Shown here: piece after piece, positions 37,622-46,647 of the stretch | How positions within the stretch are numbered: position 1 is the stretch's first letter | How the letters are laid out: every line of letters starts with the position of its first letter | NCBI GenBank assembly: GCA_023382055.1 | Contig: JAMCQN010000160.1 | Coordinates: 1 to 60,028, forward strand | DNA length: 60,028 bases | Direction: 5' to 3' | Source of the DNA: Chloroflexota bacterium | Lineage (GTDB): Bacteria; Chloroflexota; Anaerolineae; J036; Brachytrichaceae | The notes under the pieces: generated by a model | Databases searched by the model: none | What the model saw: only the letters and a program-made list of their open reading frames with translations | Told to the model about the DNA's origin: nothing | Made by a program: the position numbers and the translations under genes

Positions 37622-37659
37622 TGGCGCTTGCGATGCCGTATTGCGGGCAGGATTGCTGA

Positions 37660-38577
37660 ATGGCTGATACCGCGATATCCATATCGGAGCAGGCTGCGGC
37701 GGCGCATACGCGCCGCTTCAATACGCGCTGGCTGCTCTACACGATTCTGATTCTCATCGCAATCATCGCGCTGATTCCGTTTGCATGGATGCTGCTGACA
37801 TCGATCAACGACCTGGGCGATGTGATCAGCCTGAAAGTCTGGCCGTGGCCGCCGCTGGGCAACGCCGCGCCGCAGTGGAAAAATTATCCCGACGCCATCG
37901 CCCTGATCGGCACAGACCCGGACACCGGCATGCCGATGTTCTTCCGCCAGTTGCTCAATACCGCATTCGTCACGGCCTGCGTCATCATCGGCGTGACTGT
38001 CACCTCGGTCATGGCAGCCTATGCGTTTGCGCAACTGAACTTTCCCGGCAAGTCGGCGCTGTTTATCCTGGTGCTGGCGACACTGATGATTCCCGATGAC
38101 CTGACGCTGATCCCGCGCACGGTCATGATGTACAAAAATTACCTGAACTGGTACAACTCATTTGCAGCTCTCACCGTGCCTTTCCTGGCCAGCGCATTCG
38201 GCATCTTTCTGATACGCCAGTTCTTCCTGCAGATTCCGCGCGACCTGTTCGATGCCGCGCGAATCGACGGCGCCGGGCATATGCGCTATCTGCTCAAGGT
38301 GATGATTCCGCTGACGCGCCCGGCGATTCTAACGGTAGCGCTGTTCAACTTCATCTGGACATGGAACGAATTCAAGTGGGCCCAACTGGTCACCCGCGAT
38401 AATAACATGCGCATGATATCCGTCAGCCTGCAGGTCTTCCTGCAAGGCGAGGGCGGCACATCCACCCATCTGGCGATGGCGGTGGCTACCATGGTAGTCG
38501 CGCCTATTCTGGTGGTGTTCTTCTTTACACAGAAGTACTTTACCGAGGGCATCACCACGACCGGCATCAAGGGATGA
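37660..38577 (+). CDS. ABC sugar/glycerol-phosphate transporter permease (MalG/UgpE type)
   Basis: 305 residues. Six helices; N-terminal Ser/Ala-rich cytoplasmic stretch, then TM1 at about 29-50. EAA loop: FDAARIDGAGHMRYLLKVMIPLTRP. It forms the membrane channel with the upstream permease, 38 bases apart. Confidence 0.9.
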   Translation: MADTAISISEQAAAAHTRRFNTRWLLYTILILIAIIALIPFAWMLLTSINDLGDVISLKVWPWPPLGNAAPQWKNYPDAIALIGTDPDTGMPMFFRQLLNTAFVTACVIIGVTVTSVMAAYAFAQLNFPGKSALFILVLATLMIPDDLTLIPRTVMMYKNYLNWYNSFAALTVPFLASAFGIFLIRQFFLQIPRDLFDAARIDGAGHMRYLLKVMIPLTRPAILTVALFNFIWTWNEFKWAQLVTRDNNMRMISVSLQVFLQGEGGTSTHLAMAVATMVVAPILVVFFFTQKYFTEGITTTGIKG

Positions 38578-38719
38578 CCGGGTTGTGTAATAGGTTAGGA
38601 TTGCGAATATCTGTTGAGGAGGTGATTGACAATCGGGAAAACGAAAAAACTGAGAATGAAATGAAACCGTTGCTACATCAATTCAAAAACAAGCATTATT
38701 GATCAGGAGGAGAATTCCC

Positions 38720-40237
38720 ATGAATTTCCGAAAACTCGTACCCTTCACCGTTGCTGCGGCGATCGCGCTGGCGGCATGCGGTACGGCAACGCCGACCGCC
38801 GCGCCCACCAGCGCGCCGGCTGCGACGGCCGCCCCTGCGGCGACCACGGCTCCCGCAGCCACTGCGGCCCCGGAAGCGACTGCAACCACTGCCGCGACCA
38901 GCGCGCCCGCCGCCGCGCAGGTGTCTAACCCGCCCAAGACCGCCGACGAAGTCGATTCGATGGATTTGACCGGCAAGAACGTACAGGTGTTGTTCTGGCA
39001 CCGCTATTCCGGCTCGTCGATTTCCAAGGTCATGGAAATCGTCAACGACTTCAATACCAAGAATCCCTACGGCATTACGGTAAAGCTCGAACAGGCCGGC
39101 GCCAACTACCAGGATGTCTACAACAAGATCAACGCGGCCATCCAGGGCGGCGGCGACCTGCCCGCGCTGACGATCGCCTATCAGAACCAGGCGGCCACCT
39201 ATCGCGGCCAGAACGTCATGGTCGACCTGACCCCGTTCATCCAGAGCAAGAAGTACGGTCTGAGCGCCGATGACCTCAAGGACTTCTACCCGTACTTCCT
39301 GAAGAGCGACAAGGCCCCCCAATTCAACAACGAAATCCTGGGCTGGCCCACGCAGCGCTCCATGGAAGTGCTGTATTCCAACCTGGACTGGCTGAAACAA
39401 CTCGGCGCCACCGAGCCGCCCAAGACCCTCAAGGAATTCGAGGATCTGGCCTGCAAGGCGTCCGATAAGGCCAAGGGAACCTACGGTTGGATCTGGAAGA
39501 ACGACGCGAGCGACTTCGCCTCGCTGGTGTTTGCTTACGGCGGCGAGTTGATGAAGCCGGATGGCTCGGCCTATGACTTCAACAACCAGGCCGCGGTCGA
39601 CGCGCTGACCACGATCCAGCGCATGTTCAAGAACGGTTGCGCGGTCGAACTGCCCAAGAGCGAAGCCTACGGCGAGCAGAACCGCTTCGCCAACGGCAAG
39701 CTGCTGTTCGTGACGTCATCCAGCTCCGGCCTGCCCTACTACGCCAGCACCATCAACAAGGTGGACAAGCCCTTCCAGTGGACCATCACCATGCACCCGC
39801 AGGCTGACCCGGCCAGCCCGAAGGTTGACCTGTACGGCGCATCGTGGTCGGTGCTGAAGACCACGCCCGAGCAGGAACTGGGCGCGTGGCTGTTCATGAA
39901 GTTCTTCACCGAGAAGGACAACACGGCGGCCTGGGCGACGACCTCGAACTATATGGTCGTCCGCCAGAGCGCTGCGCAAACCGCCATCGATAACGTCAAG
40001 GCTTCCAAGAGCTTCGCCAAGTTCCCTGAGGCGGCTGCCGCCTACGGCGACCTTTACAAGTGGATTCAGTACGGCGCGGTGGAAGCGCCTGTGGCTGGCT
40101 ATGACCCCGTCCGCTCGCTGATCCAGGATATGGTGACCAAGGTCGGCGTCAAGGGCGATGGCGACCCCAAGGCTGCGCTGGATGAGGCGGTGAAGCAGGC
40201 CAATGACCTGTTGGCCGAGTTCGCCCCCAAGAAGTAA
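38720..40237 (+). CDS. Extracellular solute-binding lipoprotein of the ABC importer (UgpB/MalE-like)
   Basis: 505 residues from ATG 38720, behind AGGAGGA. Lipobox IALAAC, then a 45-residue Ala/Thr/Pro linker. The mature part starts VQVLFWHRYSG, the UgpB/MalE-type cluster B N-terminus, and includes PKTLKEFEDLACKASDKAKG and LLFVTSSSSGLPYYAS. It binds the ligand outside and hands it to the two permeases. Gene order is permease-permease-binder, the reverse of the usual layout. The ligand is not read from the sequence; G3P or glycerophosphodiester is suggested by the Pho-like promoter only. Confidence 0.9.
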   Translation: MNFRKLVPFTVAAAIALAACGTATPTAAPTSAPAATAAPAATTAPAATAAPEATATTAATSAPAAAQVSNPPKTADEVDSMDLTGKNVQVLFWHRYSGSSISKVMEIVNDFNTKNPYGITVKLEQAGANYQDVYNKINAAIQGGGDLPALTIAYQNQAATYRGQNVMVDLTPFIQSKKYGLSADDLKDFYPYFLKSDKAPQFNNEILGWPTQRSMEVLYSNLDWLKQLGATEPPKTLKEFEDLACKASDKAKGTYGWIWKNDASDFASLVFAYGGELMKPDGSAYDFNNQAAVDALTTIQRMFKNGCAVELPKSEAYGEQNRFANGKLLFVTSSSSGLPYYASTINKVDKPFQWTITMHPQADPASPKVDLYGASWSVLKTTPEQELGAWLFMKFFTEKDNTAAWATTSNYMVVRQSAAQTAIDNVKASKSFAKFPEAAAAYGDLYKWIQYGAVEAPVAGYDPVRSLIQDMVTKVGVKGDGDPKAALDEAVKQANDLLAEFAPKK

Positions 40238-40252
40238 CCGCGTTCGCAAGAG

Positions 40253-40283
40253 ATGTCTGACTTCTGCGCGAAGTCAGACATTT
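40253..40283 (+). terminator. Hairpin terminator of the ABC operon
   Basis: A perfect 12-bp stem ATGTCTGACTTC (40253-40264) and its complement (40270-40281), five-base loop, short T run. It shares the GTC-GACTTC arm with the hairpin at 42725-42749. Confidence 0.6.
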
Positions 40284-40285
40284 GC

Positions 40286-40599
40286 TAAGCCGACAGGAAC
40301 AGGCCCTCGACCCTTGAAAGGCGAGGGCATGTTTGTTGCTCGCGCTTTCGCCGCAGTTCCCTATAATGTCGTTTAGCCCTGAAGATTCAAACAATAAATA
40401 ACGTCAGTACAGGATAAGCCGCCTCAGGTTGGGCCTTTTTCAGGCCTTTTCTGCAATAGCCCATTCCGAGGTGTGCGACAGATCCATATAAAGTCATCTT
40501 TTCTCGATGCAAACCCTTTAAGGTTTCCTTCACAAACAGCTTGTTTTTAGGCATTTTCCGAATTTCGGTTTTGTTCGCAGATTTAAGCGAAAGACCAGT
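40286..40599. other. Non-coding stretch
   Basis: About 310 bases, AT-richer than average, with no supported gene. It contains T-rich runs on the plus strand but no clear hairpin. Confidence 0.4.
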
Positions 40600-40794
40600 C
40601 TAGCGCTGCTGCTCGACATAATTGGCGAGGTAGTTGAGGACGATCTTATCGGCTTCTTCTTTAGATAATTCGATAAATTCCCCGCGTAAATGCTCGGCCC
40701 AGACCTGCCAGTTGAACCAGCTCGATTCAACCAGGGTATCCAGGTAGTTGATATATTCTTCTTTGCTGACGACAACGGTATTCAAAGCTCCCAT
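40600..40794 (-). CDS. Small acidic protein with its own promoter
   Basis: 64 residues (SKEEYINYLDTLVESSWFNWQ...KEEADKIVLNYLANYVEQ). Acidic, helical, Trp and Tyr rich. A near-consensus promoter lies just upstream, giving a leader of only about ten bases, with GGGTAGG as possible ribosome site. No family recognised. Coding nature is likely because of the promoter and sensible composition. Confidence 0.55.
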   Translation of the reverse strand: MGALNTVVVSKEEYINYLDTLVESSWFNWQVWAEHLRGEFIELSKEEADKIVLNYLANYVEQQR

Positions 40795-40812
40795 TGCCTA
40801 CCCTCTGGGATT

Positions 40813-40840
40813 AGTATACCTATAGCGCTTTTATTGTCAA
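40813..40840 (-). promoter_or_regulatory. Sigma-70-type promoter of the 64-residue gene
   Basis: On the minus strand TTGACA (40840-40835), 16-bp spacer, TATACT (40818-40813). Start of transcription would be about 12 bases before the ATG at 40794. Confidence 0.65.
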
Positions 40841-41100
40841 TGAATAGCTATGCAGAGCTACAACGGTCGCTATCATTCCCCAGCCGCAACAGACATGTTA
40901 CGTAATACGTTGCTCCAGAATATAAATGTCACTTGCAGGGCGCTCCTATTTGCAATATGATAAGCAAGTTAGTGTCTACTACATCTCCGCCCAACCGGCA
41001 TGTACTGTCAGGAGGCATTAACAAGCCGCGGCGGCGCTCATGTAGAGTGGGTCATTGCCTTTGAGTTTCGGCAATGGCTGATCGAGGCAGGAGGACTGTG
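40841..41100. other. Non-coding stretch before the HEAT-repeat gene
   Basis: No gene or repeat seen. AGGAGG at 41089-41094 is the ribosome site of the next gene. Confidence 0.4.
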
Positions 41101-41967
41101 ATGAGTTCTCTACTGGCTCTGTTTGGGAAAAAACAGGCGGACGATCCCATTGCGAATTTCATCAGAGATTCGTCCCAGGGGGATCCCAACGCGTGCAGTC
41201 GTGTCGCGTCGCTGGGCGCCGGTGTCGTGGAGCAGTTGATTCCACTGTGCGCCGCCACGAAAAAACGGCCGTTGAATCTGCGCATTAATGCCATACGCGC
41301 CCTGGGGCAGATCGGCGACGCGCGCGCTGTCGATCCGCTGATTGGTTTGCTGCAGGACGCCGAGAAATTGATCCGCATCGAAGCGGCTACCGCCCTGGGG
41401 CAGCTTCACGATCCGCGCGCTATCAGGCCGCTGATCGAGATTCTGGGTACGGACTACGCGCTTTCGTCCGCAGCCGCCAGGTCGCTCGGCCGATTGGGCG
41501 ACAGCCGCGCTGTAACGGCGCTGATCCACATGCTGGATGACTGTTACGAATGCGGGCGCGAGGCAGCCGCCGAGGCGCTGGGACGGTTGCACGATGAGCG
41601 CGCAGTGCCGCCTCTTGTGAAAGCTTTGAACGATGAGGATTCGGCAATGCGCAAGATCGCGGCCGAGTCGCTGGCGCAGATTGGCTGGCAGCCCGACAGC
41701 GCGGAAAGTAAAGTCGCCTACCTGGTGGCTCGTCAAAGCTGGGCGGAATGCGCACAGATGGGCAGCGCCGCCGTGCCGCAACTGATCAAAGCCCTGCGCA
41801 GCAACGATTTCGAGACGGCCTTTCACGCCGGCAATATCCTGGCAGCGATTGGTGAGTCTGCTGTTGAACCGCTGCGCGCCAGCCTCAACAGCGGCAACTT
41901 TGACTTCCGCGCCGATGTCACGCGCATTCTCGATCAGATTGCCGCACAACATTCAGTGGCGGGTTGA
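41101..41967 (+). CDS. HEAT-repeat (PBS-lyase-like) protein
   Basis: 288 residues from ATG 41101 with a good AGGAGG. At least five consecutive HEAT repeats, about 31 residues each (RINAIRALGQIGDARAVDPLIGLL; RIEAATALGQLHDPRAIRPLIEIL; AAARSLGRLGDSRAVTALIHML; AAAEALGRLHDERAVPPLVKAL). Such alpha-solenoids bind other proteins; the target is not known. No lyase residues assignable. Ends four bases before the convergent phoU. Confidence 0.9.
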   Translation: MSSLLALFGKKQADDPIANFIRDSSQGDPNACSRVASLGAGVVEQLIPLCAATKKRPLNLRINAIRALGQIGDARAVDPLIGLLQDAEKLIRIEAATALGQLHDPRAIRPLIEILGTDYALSSAAARSLGRLGDSRAVTALIHMLDDCYECGREAAAEALGRLHDERAVPPLVKALNDEDSAMRKIAAESLAQIGWQPDSAESKVAYLVARQSWAECAQMGSAAVPQLIKALRSNDFETAFHAGNILAAIGESAVEPLRASLNSGNFDFRADVTRILDQIAAQHSVAG

Positions 41968-41970
41968 CGG

Positions 41971-42669
41971 TCAGGCGTTGGGGGGTTCGATCTTGCGCGC
42001 TGCCTCAGGCGGGTGCACGTTCAGATCGCCCGTGAGATTGCCGGACTGAATGAAGATCACCCGCTCGGCGATATTCGTGGCGCGGTCCGCGTAGCGCTCC
42101 AGACAGTGGCCGGCGTGCAGCAGCCACGTGCCGCTCTCAACCTGTGTAAAGTCCTCGGTCATATCGGAGGTGACCTTGTTGACCAGGTCGTCGTACATGC
42201 CATCGATATGATCGTCGTCGCTGATAACGGTCTTCGCCGCAGCGACATCCACGTTGATGAAGGCGTTGACCGCCCGATCCAGCATGCCGCGCGCAAAGGT
42301 CTCCATCTCGGCCAGATTATATGAACCGGCGGAGGAATTAGCGCGGCTCAGGCGGCGGGCAGCCTTGGCGACTCCCTTGGCATAATCGGCGCAGCGCTCC
42401 AGTTCGACCGCCACGAAGGTGGCGGCTACCAGCTTGCGCAGGTCGGTGGCAACGGGTTGCTGCGTAGCCATCAGTACCACGCAGGTATTCTCGATCTCGT
42501 AGCGCAACTGGTCGGTGGAGTGGTCGTCCCGCTTGACCTCGCGCGCCTCCGCAAAGTCACGTTTGATCAGCGCCGCGACCGCGCGAGAGGCCGCCTGGTT
42601 GGCCTGTTCGCTCAGCGTTCGAATATCGGCGCTGATCTGGTTGAGTTCCTGATTGAATTGTGTTCGCAT
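41971..42669 (-). CDS. phoU: Phosphate-signalling complex protein PhoU
   Basis: 232 residues, two PhoU three-helix repeats. Metal-binding E/DxxxD-type motifs are seen in DHSTDQLRYEIENTCV and DDDHIDGMYDDLVNKV. PhoU connects the Pst phosphate importer with the PhoR kinase and blocks Pho regulon expression when phosphate is high. Here it is not next to pst genes or to the PhoR-like kinase (8 kb away). The start ATG 42669 is normal. Confidence 0.93.
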   Translation of the reverse strand: MRTQFNQELNQISADIRTLSEQANQAASRAVAALIKRDFAEAREVKRDDHSTDQLRYEIENTCVVLMATQQPVATDLRKLVAATFVAVELERCADYAKGVAKAARRLSRANSSAGSYNLAEMETFARGMLDRAVNAFINVDVAAAKTVISDDDHIDGMYDDLVNKVTSDMTEDFTQVESGTWLLHAGHCLERYADRATNIAERVIFIQSGNLTGDLNVHPPEAARKIEPPNA

Positions 42670-42724
42670 GATTTCCTCATCACCGCGCGCGGCTTACAAC
42701 ATTATACGTGTTGAGGATGCAGAT

Positions 42725-42749
42725 GTCCGACTTCTCCGGGAAGTCAGAC
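42725..42749. repeat. Hairpin with GTCCGACTTC arm
   Basis: GTCCGACTTC (42725-42734), five bases, GAAGTCAGAC (42740-42749), one mismatch. It lies between phoU start and the MFS stop and resembles the hairpin at 40253. Confidence 0.6.
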
Positions 42750-42766
42750 ACCGACCGGACAGGCTC

Positions 42767-44023
42767 TTACTTTGCGCCAACGACTTCTTCCGGCGGCTTG
42801 AGCGCCTGAAAGCTGCGGTACAGCAGCAGATCGTAGATGATCTTGATGGTCCCTGCCAGGATAAACGGCGCGCTCAGCAGGGGGGCGCTCGCCATCAATT
42901 GGCCGGTGATGGACGGCGCGACCGCCGACCCCAGCGTGCGCGCAATGCCGGTCACGCCCGCAGCCGCAGAGCGCTCATTCGGTTCCACCACGGCCATCGT
43001 ATAAGACTGGCGTGTTGGCACGTCCATCTGCGAGATGCTGAAACGCAGCAGCAGCACCAGGATTGCCAGCGGCAGAGTGGGCATCAGCGGCACCAGGATG
43101 AGCAGGATATTCGACGGGACGTGCGTAAAGACCATCGTATTGATCAGGCCGATCCTGCCGGCAATGCGCACCGCCGAGAGCGCCGATATGCCGGCCAGGA
43201 TATTGGCGCCGAAGAAGATGCCGCCCAGAACGCCGGGTTCCACCCCGTAGCGCACGTGGAACCAGTATGCCACGAAGCTCTGCAGCACCAACCCCCCGGC
43301 GAAAGCATCCATGACGAACAGCGATGACAGGTGGATGACCACCTTGCGGGAGCGGTGCAGACCGAGGCCAAGCCGCGTGACCGGCGCGCGTATGCCGGCA
43401 GGCGCTTCCACACGGGCCGACAGGCGCATGAACATCAGGCCCAGCGCCAGGCCGATCAACGCATAACCGATCACCACAACGCGGTAGCTGTTCAGCGGGA
43501 TCATCCCGTTGCCCTGCAACACCTGCGCCAGGCCGCCGCCGCACAGCGCGCCCAGGGCGGTCGCAAACGACCCCACCAGGTTATACCAGGCGAAAACATG
43601 GGTGCGCTGTTTGTCCGTAACAATCTGCGACAGGGCGGCCTGTTCCAGCGCCAGGAACGGCCCGACCTCGTTGCCGCTCGGGCTGATCACGCCGATGGCA
43701 CCGGCGACGAGCAGAAAGATGAAGTTCTGCGTAAACGCAAACAGAAGGCCGGCGAAAATCATCAATGCCGCCCCGGCGATCAGCATGCGTTTGCGCCCGA
43801 TGCGGTCGGCATTAGTGGTGATCCACAGCGAGATGACGGTGTCGCCGACCAGGATCAACGTGAGCAGCAGGCCGATCTCCCATTCGCTCATGCCGAGCGC
43901 CGACAGATACAGCACCAGGACGATCGATAAAAATCCGTAGGCGAACAAGCGCGTAATGCGCGTTGTGAACAATATAAAACCATTGGGGTCGATATGGCGG
44001 GACTGTAACAGGTTGGATATCAT
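42767..44023 (-). CDS. MFS transporter
   Basis: 418 residues, 12 predicted helices. The loop 2-3 motif DRIGRKRMLI is the MFS signature; a second, weaker GRIGLINTMVF is in the second half. Likely exporter or facilitator of unknown substrate. There is no clear neighbour in the same operon. Confidence 0.9.
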   Translation of the reverse strand: MISNLLQSRHIDPNGFILFTTRITRLFAYGFLSIVLVLYLSALGMSEWEIGLLLTLILVGDTVISLWITTNADRIGRKRMLIAGAALMIFAGLLFAFTQNFIFLLVAGAIGVISPSGNEVGPFLALEQAALSQIVTDKQRTHVFAWYNLVGSFATALGALCGGGLAQVLQGNGMIPLNSYRVVVIGYALIGLALGLMFMRLSARVEAPAGIRAPVTRLGLGLHRSRKVVIHLSSLFVMDAFAGGLVLQSFVAYWFHVRYGVEPGVLGGIFFGANILAGISALSAVRIAGRIGLINTMVFTHVPSNILLILVPLMPTLPLAILVLLLRFSISQMDVPTRQSYTMAVVEPNERSAAAGVTGIARTLGSAVAPSITGQLMASAPLLSAPFILAGTIKIIYDLLLYRSFQALKPPEEVVGAK

Positions 44024-44299
44024 GCGTTGCCGGCTTCCGTTTTGATGCTTTCGACAGACTGCGTTCGTCGCAGCTAATCACTGTGTGATGCGCGCAACTG
44101 CACCTGCGAAGAACCACCGCATTATAGCCACATTGACCGGCGGCTCGTCCGGTAGATGATCTCGGGTAAACTGGCTCAGCCGTCTATCCTGGCCAACTTT
44201 GGCGCGCTCTTCCGCGCAGGCGCGCACTCGGTCAGTCGCCAGTACAGTCCTCGACTTTTCGCTGCTCCCAGCCCCGTCCCCGGGCAGCGTCCATGCACG
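44024..44299. other. Intergenic DNA upstream of repeat copy B
   Basis: About 275 bases with no supported gene, ahead of the palindrome at 44300-44360. Confidence 0.4.
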
Positions 44300-44360
44300 G
44301 TCGTCGATGATCGAGCATAGACTCCCGGAATCTCCGAGATTCCGGGAGTCTGGGTTCTCG
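44300..44360 (-). repeat. Palindromic repeat copy B
   Basis: A perfect 15-bp stem (AGACTCCCGGAATCT at 44319-44333, complement 44337-44351) with a three-base loop. Read on the minus strand, the flanks CGAGAACCC and CGATCATCGACGAC are the same as in copy A (25225-25303), but the inner 7-bp hairpin of copy A is missing. Nothing else is seen in 44361-44540. Confidence 0.85.
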
Positions 44361-44540
44361 TAACCACTGGGACGCGAGCAGGCTGGCGCAACACTGCGCT
44401 GCACGGTTTCAGCCGCCGCGATATGCGCTGGAAACATTATGTTATCTTACAATAATCTTGCGTCTCGTTCATCCTCTTATTATCAATGTCCGGCATAATC
44501 GAGCATGCGCGGCGCAGGCTGCACGAACAGAGATGCAAAC

Positions 44541-45452
44541 ATGAAGTTCGACTTACGAAGAAGTATCGCAACCGTGCTGGTGGCGCCGGCGCTGTTACTC
44601 AGCAGCGCCTGTTCGGTGTCGGTGACCTTGCCGGACACCGTCCAGCGCGCCATCAACCGCGCCGGGGATCAGATTCTGACCCAGGTACAAACCAATGCCG
44701 CCCCGACGGACCAGCAGCCCTCTAAGGTCGTGGCGGAATTGGCGGACGCCGCGGCCATGACTGACCAGGCCAGGGCGATCTTTTTCGCAGCCCAACCCGT
44801 CATCGATACCGACCGGGCCGCCTTCGCGCGCCACTGCGGGGTGCAGGACACGCGCGACACCGTCGAACTGGGCTGTTACACGTCGGACAACCGCATCTAC
44901 ATCATGAACCTGGGCGACGCGCGCTTTTATGGCGAGATGGTGGTCGTCGCGGCGCACGAGATGCTGCATGCAGCCTACGATGCACTCACGCCATCCGAAC
45001 AGGCCGGCGTGGATAAACTGCTGCAGGCGCAACTGGCGCAGACTCACAGCAGCGATCTGGCGCAGCGCTTGCGCGAATATCGCATCAGCGAACCCGGCCA
45101 GCAGGACAACGAACTGCATTCCATCTTTGGCGCCGAGTTTGCGCCGCTCAACGCTGGCCTGGAACAGTACTATCGCGCCTACTTCGCCAACCGCGCTGTC
45201 GTGGTGGCCGACGCGCAGGCCTTTGACCGGGTATTCGGCCAGCTAAAGGCGAACATCAGCGACCTGACCGAGCGCATCCGGCAGATGCGTATCCAGATCC
45301 AGCGGTATCGCGCGCAGCGCAATATCGCCGCTTACAACCGTCTGGTCCCTCAGTTGAATGAGCTGATCACGCAGTACAACCAGGCGGTGCAGGACTACAA
45401 CGCCTTATCGCGCGATCTGTTGGGGCAGGAGTCGCCGGTGCCTACGCAGTGA
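44541..45452 (+). CDS. Lipoprotein with HExxH metallopeptidase motif
   Basis: 303 residues from ATG 44541 (an upstream ATG at 44505 adds 12). Lipobox LLSSAC (C24). Zinc-peptidase motif H139-E140-M-L-H143 (AAHEMLHAAYDAL) followed 48 residues later by E191 in DNELHSIFGAEF, as in gluzincins. The C-terminal 70 residues are a coiled coil (LTERIRQMRIQIQRYRAQRN). Outer-face protease is the natural reading. No closer family recognised. Confidence 0.75.
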   Translation: MKFDLRRSIATVLVAPALLLSSACSVSVTLPDTVQRAINRAGDQILTQVQTNAAPTDQQPSKVVAELADAAAMTDQARAIFFAAQPVIDTDRAAFARHCGVQDTRDTVELGCYTSDNRIYIMNLGDARFYGEMVVVAAHEMLHAAYDALTPSEQAGVDKLLQAQLAQTHSSDLAQRLREYRISEPGQQDNELHSIFGAEFAPLNAGLEQYYRAYFANRAVVVADAQAFDRVFGQLKANISDLTERIRQMRIQIQRYRAQRNIAAYNRLVPQLNELITQYNQAVQDYNALSRDLLGQESPVPTQ

Positions 45453-45453
45453 C

Positions 45454-46647
45454 TCAATGCAGCGCAAAACGGATCATCCCGATGAGCGCACCGGCGATGA
45501 TCAGCCAGACCGAATTCATTCTGAATCGCACCAGGATGGCCAACGCCGCCAGCGCCACAACCCATGTGATGGGGTCGATCAACGCGTTCTGTCCCAACTG
45601 CAGCAGCACGCCCGCCATCAGACCCAGCGCGGCGATGTTGATGCCGTCCAGCACGGCGGACGTCAGCGGAGCGCGGCGCAGGCGCGCGGCAAACGGGTGA
45701 ATCAACGCGACGAACACGAACGAAGGCAGGAAGATGCCCACGGTCGCCAGCAGCGCGCCCGGCAACCCGCCCACCACGTAACCGATGAAGGTCGCCGTAG
45801 TGAATACCGGGCCGGGCGTGAACTGGCCGACCGCGATAGCATCCAGAAGCTGTCGATCGGTCAACCAGCCCAGGCCCTGCACCAGATCGGTTCTCAAAAA
45901 AGCCAGCAGCACGTAACCGCTGCCATAAACCACAGAGCCGACCTTCAGGAACGTGAGAAAAAGAAGGCCCAGGCTGAACGGAGCCGCGGCTGCCGCCAGC
46001 GCGCCCGGCGCAACCGCGCCTGCCAGCGGTAAAAAAAACGCGCCGACGCTGCCGCGCGCGACGCGCTTCTGCAGCAACAGCCAGCGGCTCACGCCGATGA
46101 GCAGGCCGGCGCCGAATAACAGCGCCAGCACGTTTACACCGAGCAGATACAACGCCACAACGGCTACGCCGGCGGCGACAGCCCAGTTCGTTTTAAGGAT
46201 CACGCGGCCCAGGTTCCAGATCGCCTGCGCAATGATGGCGACGACTACCGGCTGGATGCCGTAAAACAACCAGGCCGCCTGCGGCAACTGACCGTAGGCG
46301 ACATAGGCCCAGGCCAGCGCCAACACGATCAGCATGGCGGGTGTGATGAAGCACACACCGCCGAGCAGCAGCCCCAGCCAGCCGGCACGCAGATAACCCA
46401 GGTAGATCGCCAGTTCAGTTGAAGTCGGGCCGGGGATGACGTTGGCGATTCCAAGCAGGTCGATAAACTGCTGCGGGCTGACCCATTTGCGGCGTTGCAC
46501 CATTTCCTGGTGCATCATGGCGATGGCCGCAGCCGGGCCTCCAAACGCAGTGAACCCCAGGCGCAGGAATACGCCGGTGACCTCCAGCAGGCGGCTTTTG
46601 TGCGATGGCGCGGCCATATCGGCAGCGGCAGGCTCGCTACTGCTCAT
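45454..46647 (-). CDS. chrA: Chromate transporter ChrA (two-domain)
   Basis: 397 residues, two fused CHR domains: GFTAFGGPAAAIAMMHQEMV...NVIPGPTSTELAIYLGYLRAG in the first and KVGSVVYGSGYVLLAFLRTDLV...VGQFTPGPVFTTATFIGYV in the second. About 10-12 helices. ChrA pumps out chromate; some relatives have other anions. Start ATG overlaps the stop of the upstream CYTH-CHAD gene... transcription runs from CYTH-CHAD into chrA (ATGA overlap at 46644-46647). Confidence 0.93.
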   Translation of the reverse strand: MSSSEPAAADMAAPSHKSRLLEVTGVFLRLGFTAFGGPAAAIAMMHQEMVQRRKWVSPQQFIDLLGIANVIPGPTSTELAIYLGYLRAGWLGLLLGGVCFITPAMLIVLALAWAYVAYGQLPQAAWLFYGIQPVVVAIIAQAIWNLGRVILKTNWAVAAGVAVVALYLLGVNVLALLFGAGLLIGVSRWLLLQKRVARGSVGAFFLPLAGAVAPGALAAAAAPFSLGLLFLTFLKVGSVVYGSGYVLLAFLRTDLVQGLGWLTDRQLLDAIAVGQFTPGPVFTTATFIGYVVGGLPGALLATVGIFLPSFVFVALIHPFAARLRRAPLTSAVLDGINIAALGLMAGVLLQLGQNALIDPITWVVALAALAILVRFRMNSVWLIIAGALIGMIRFALH

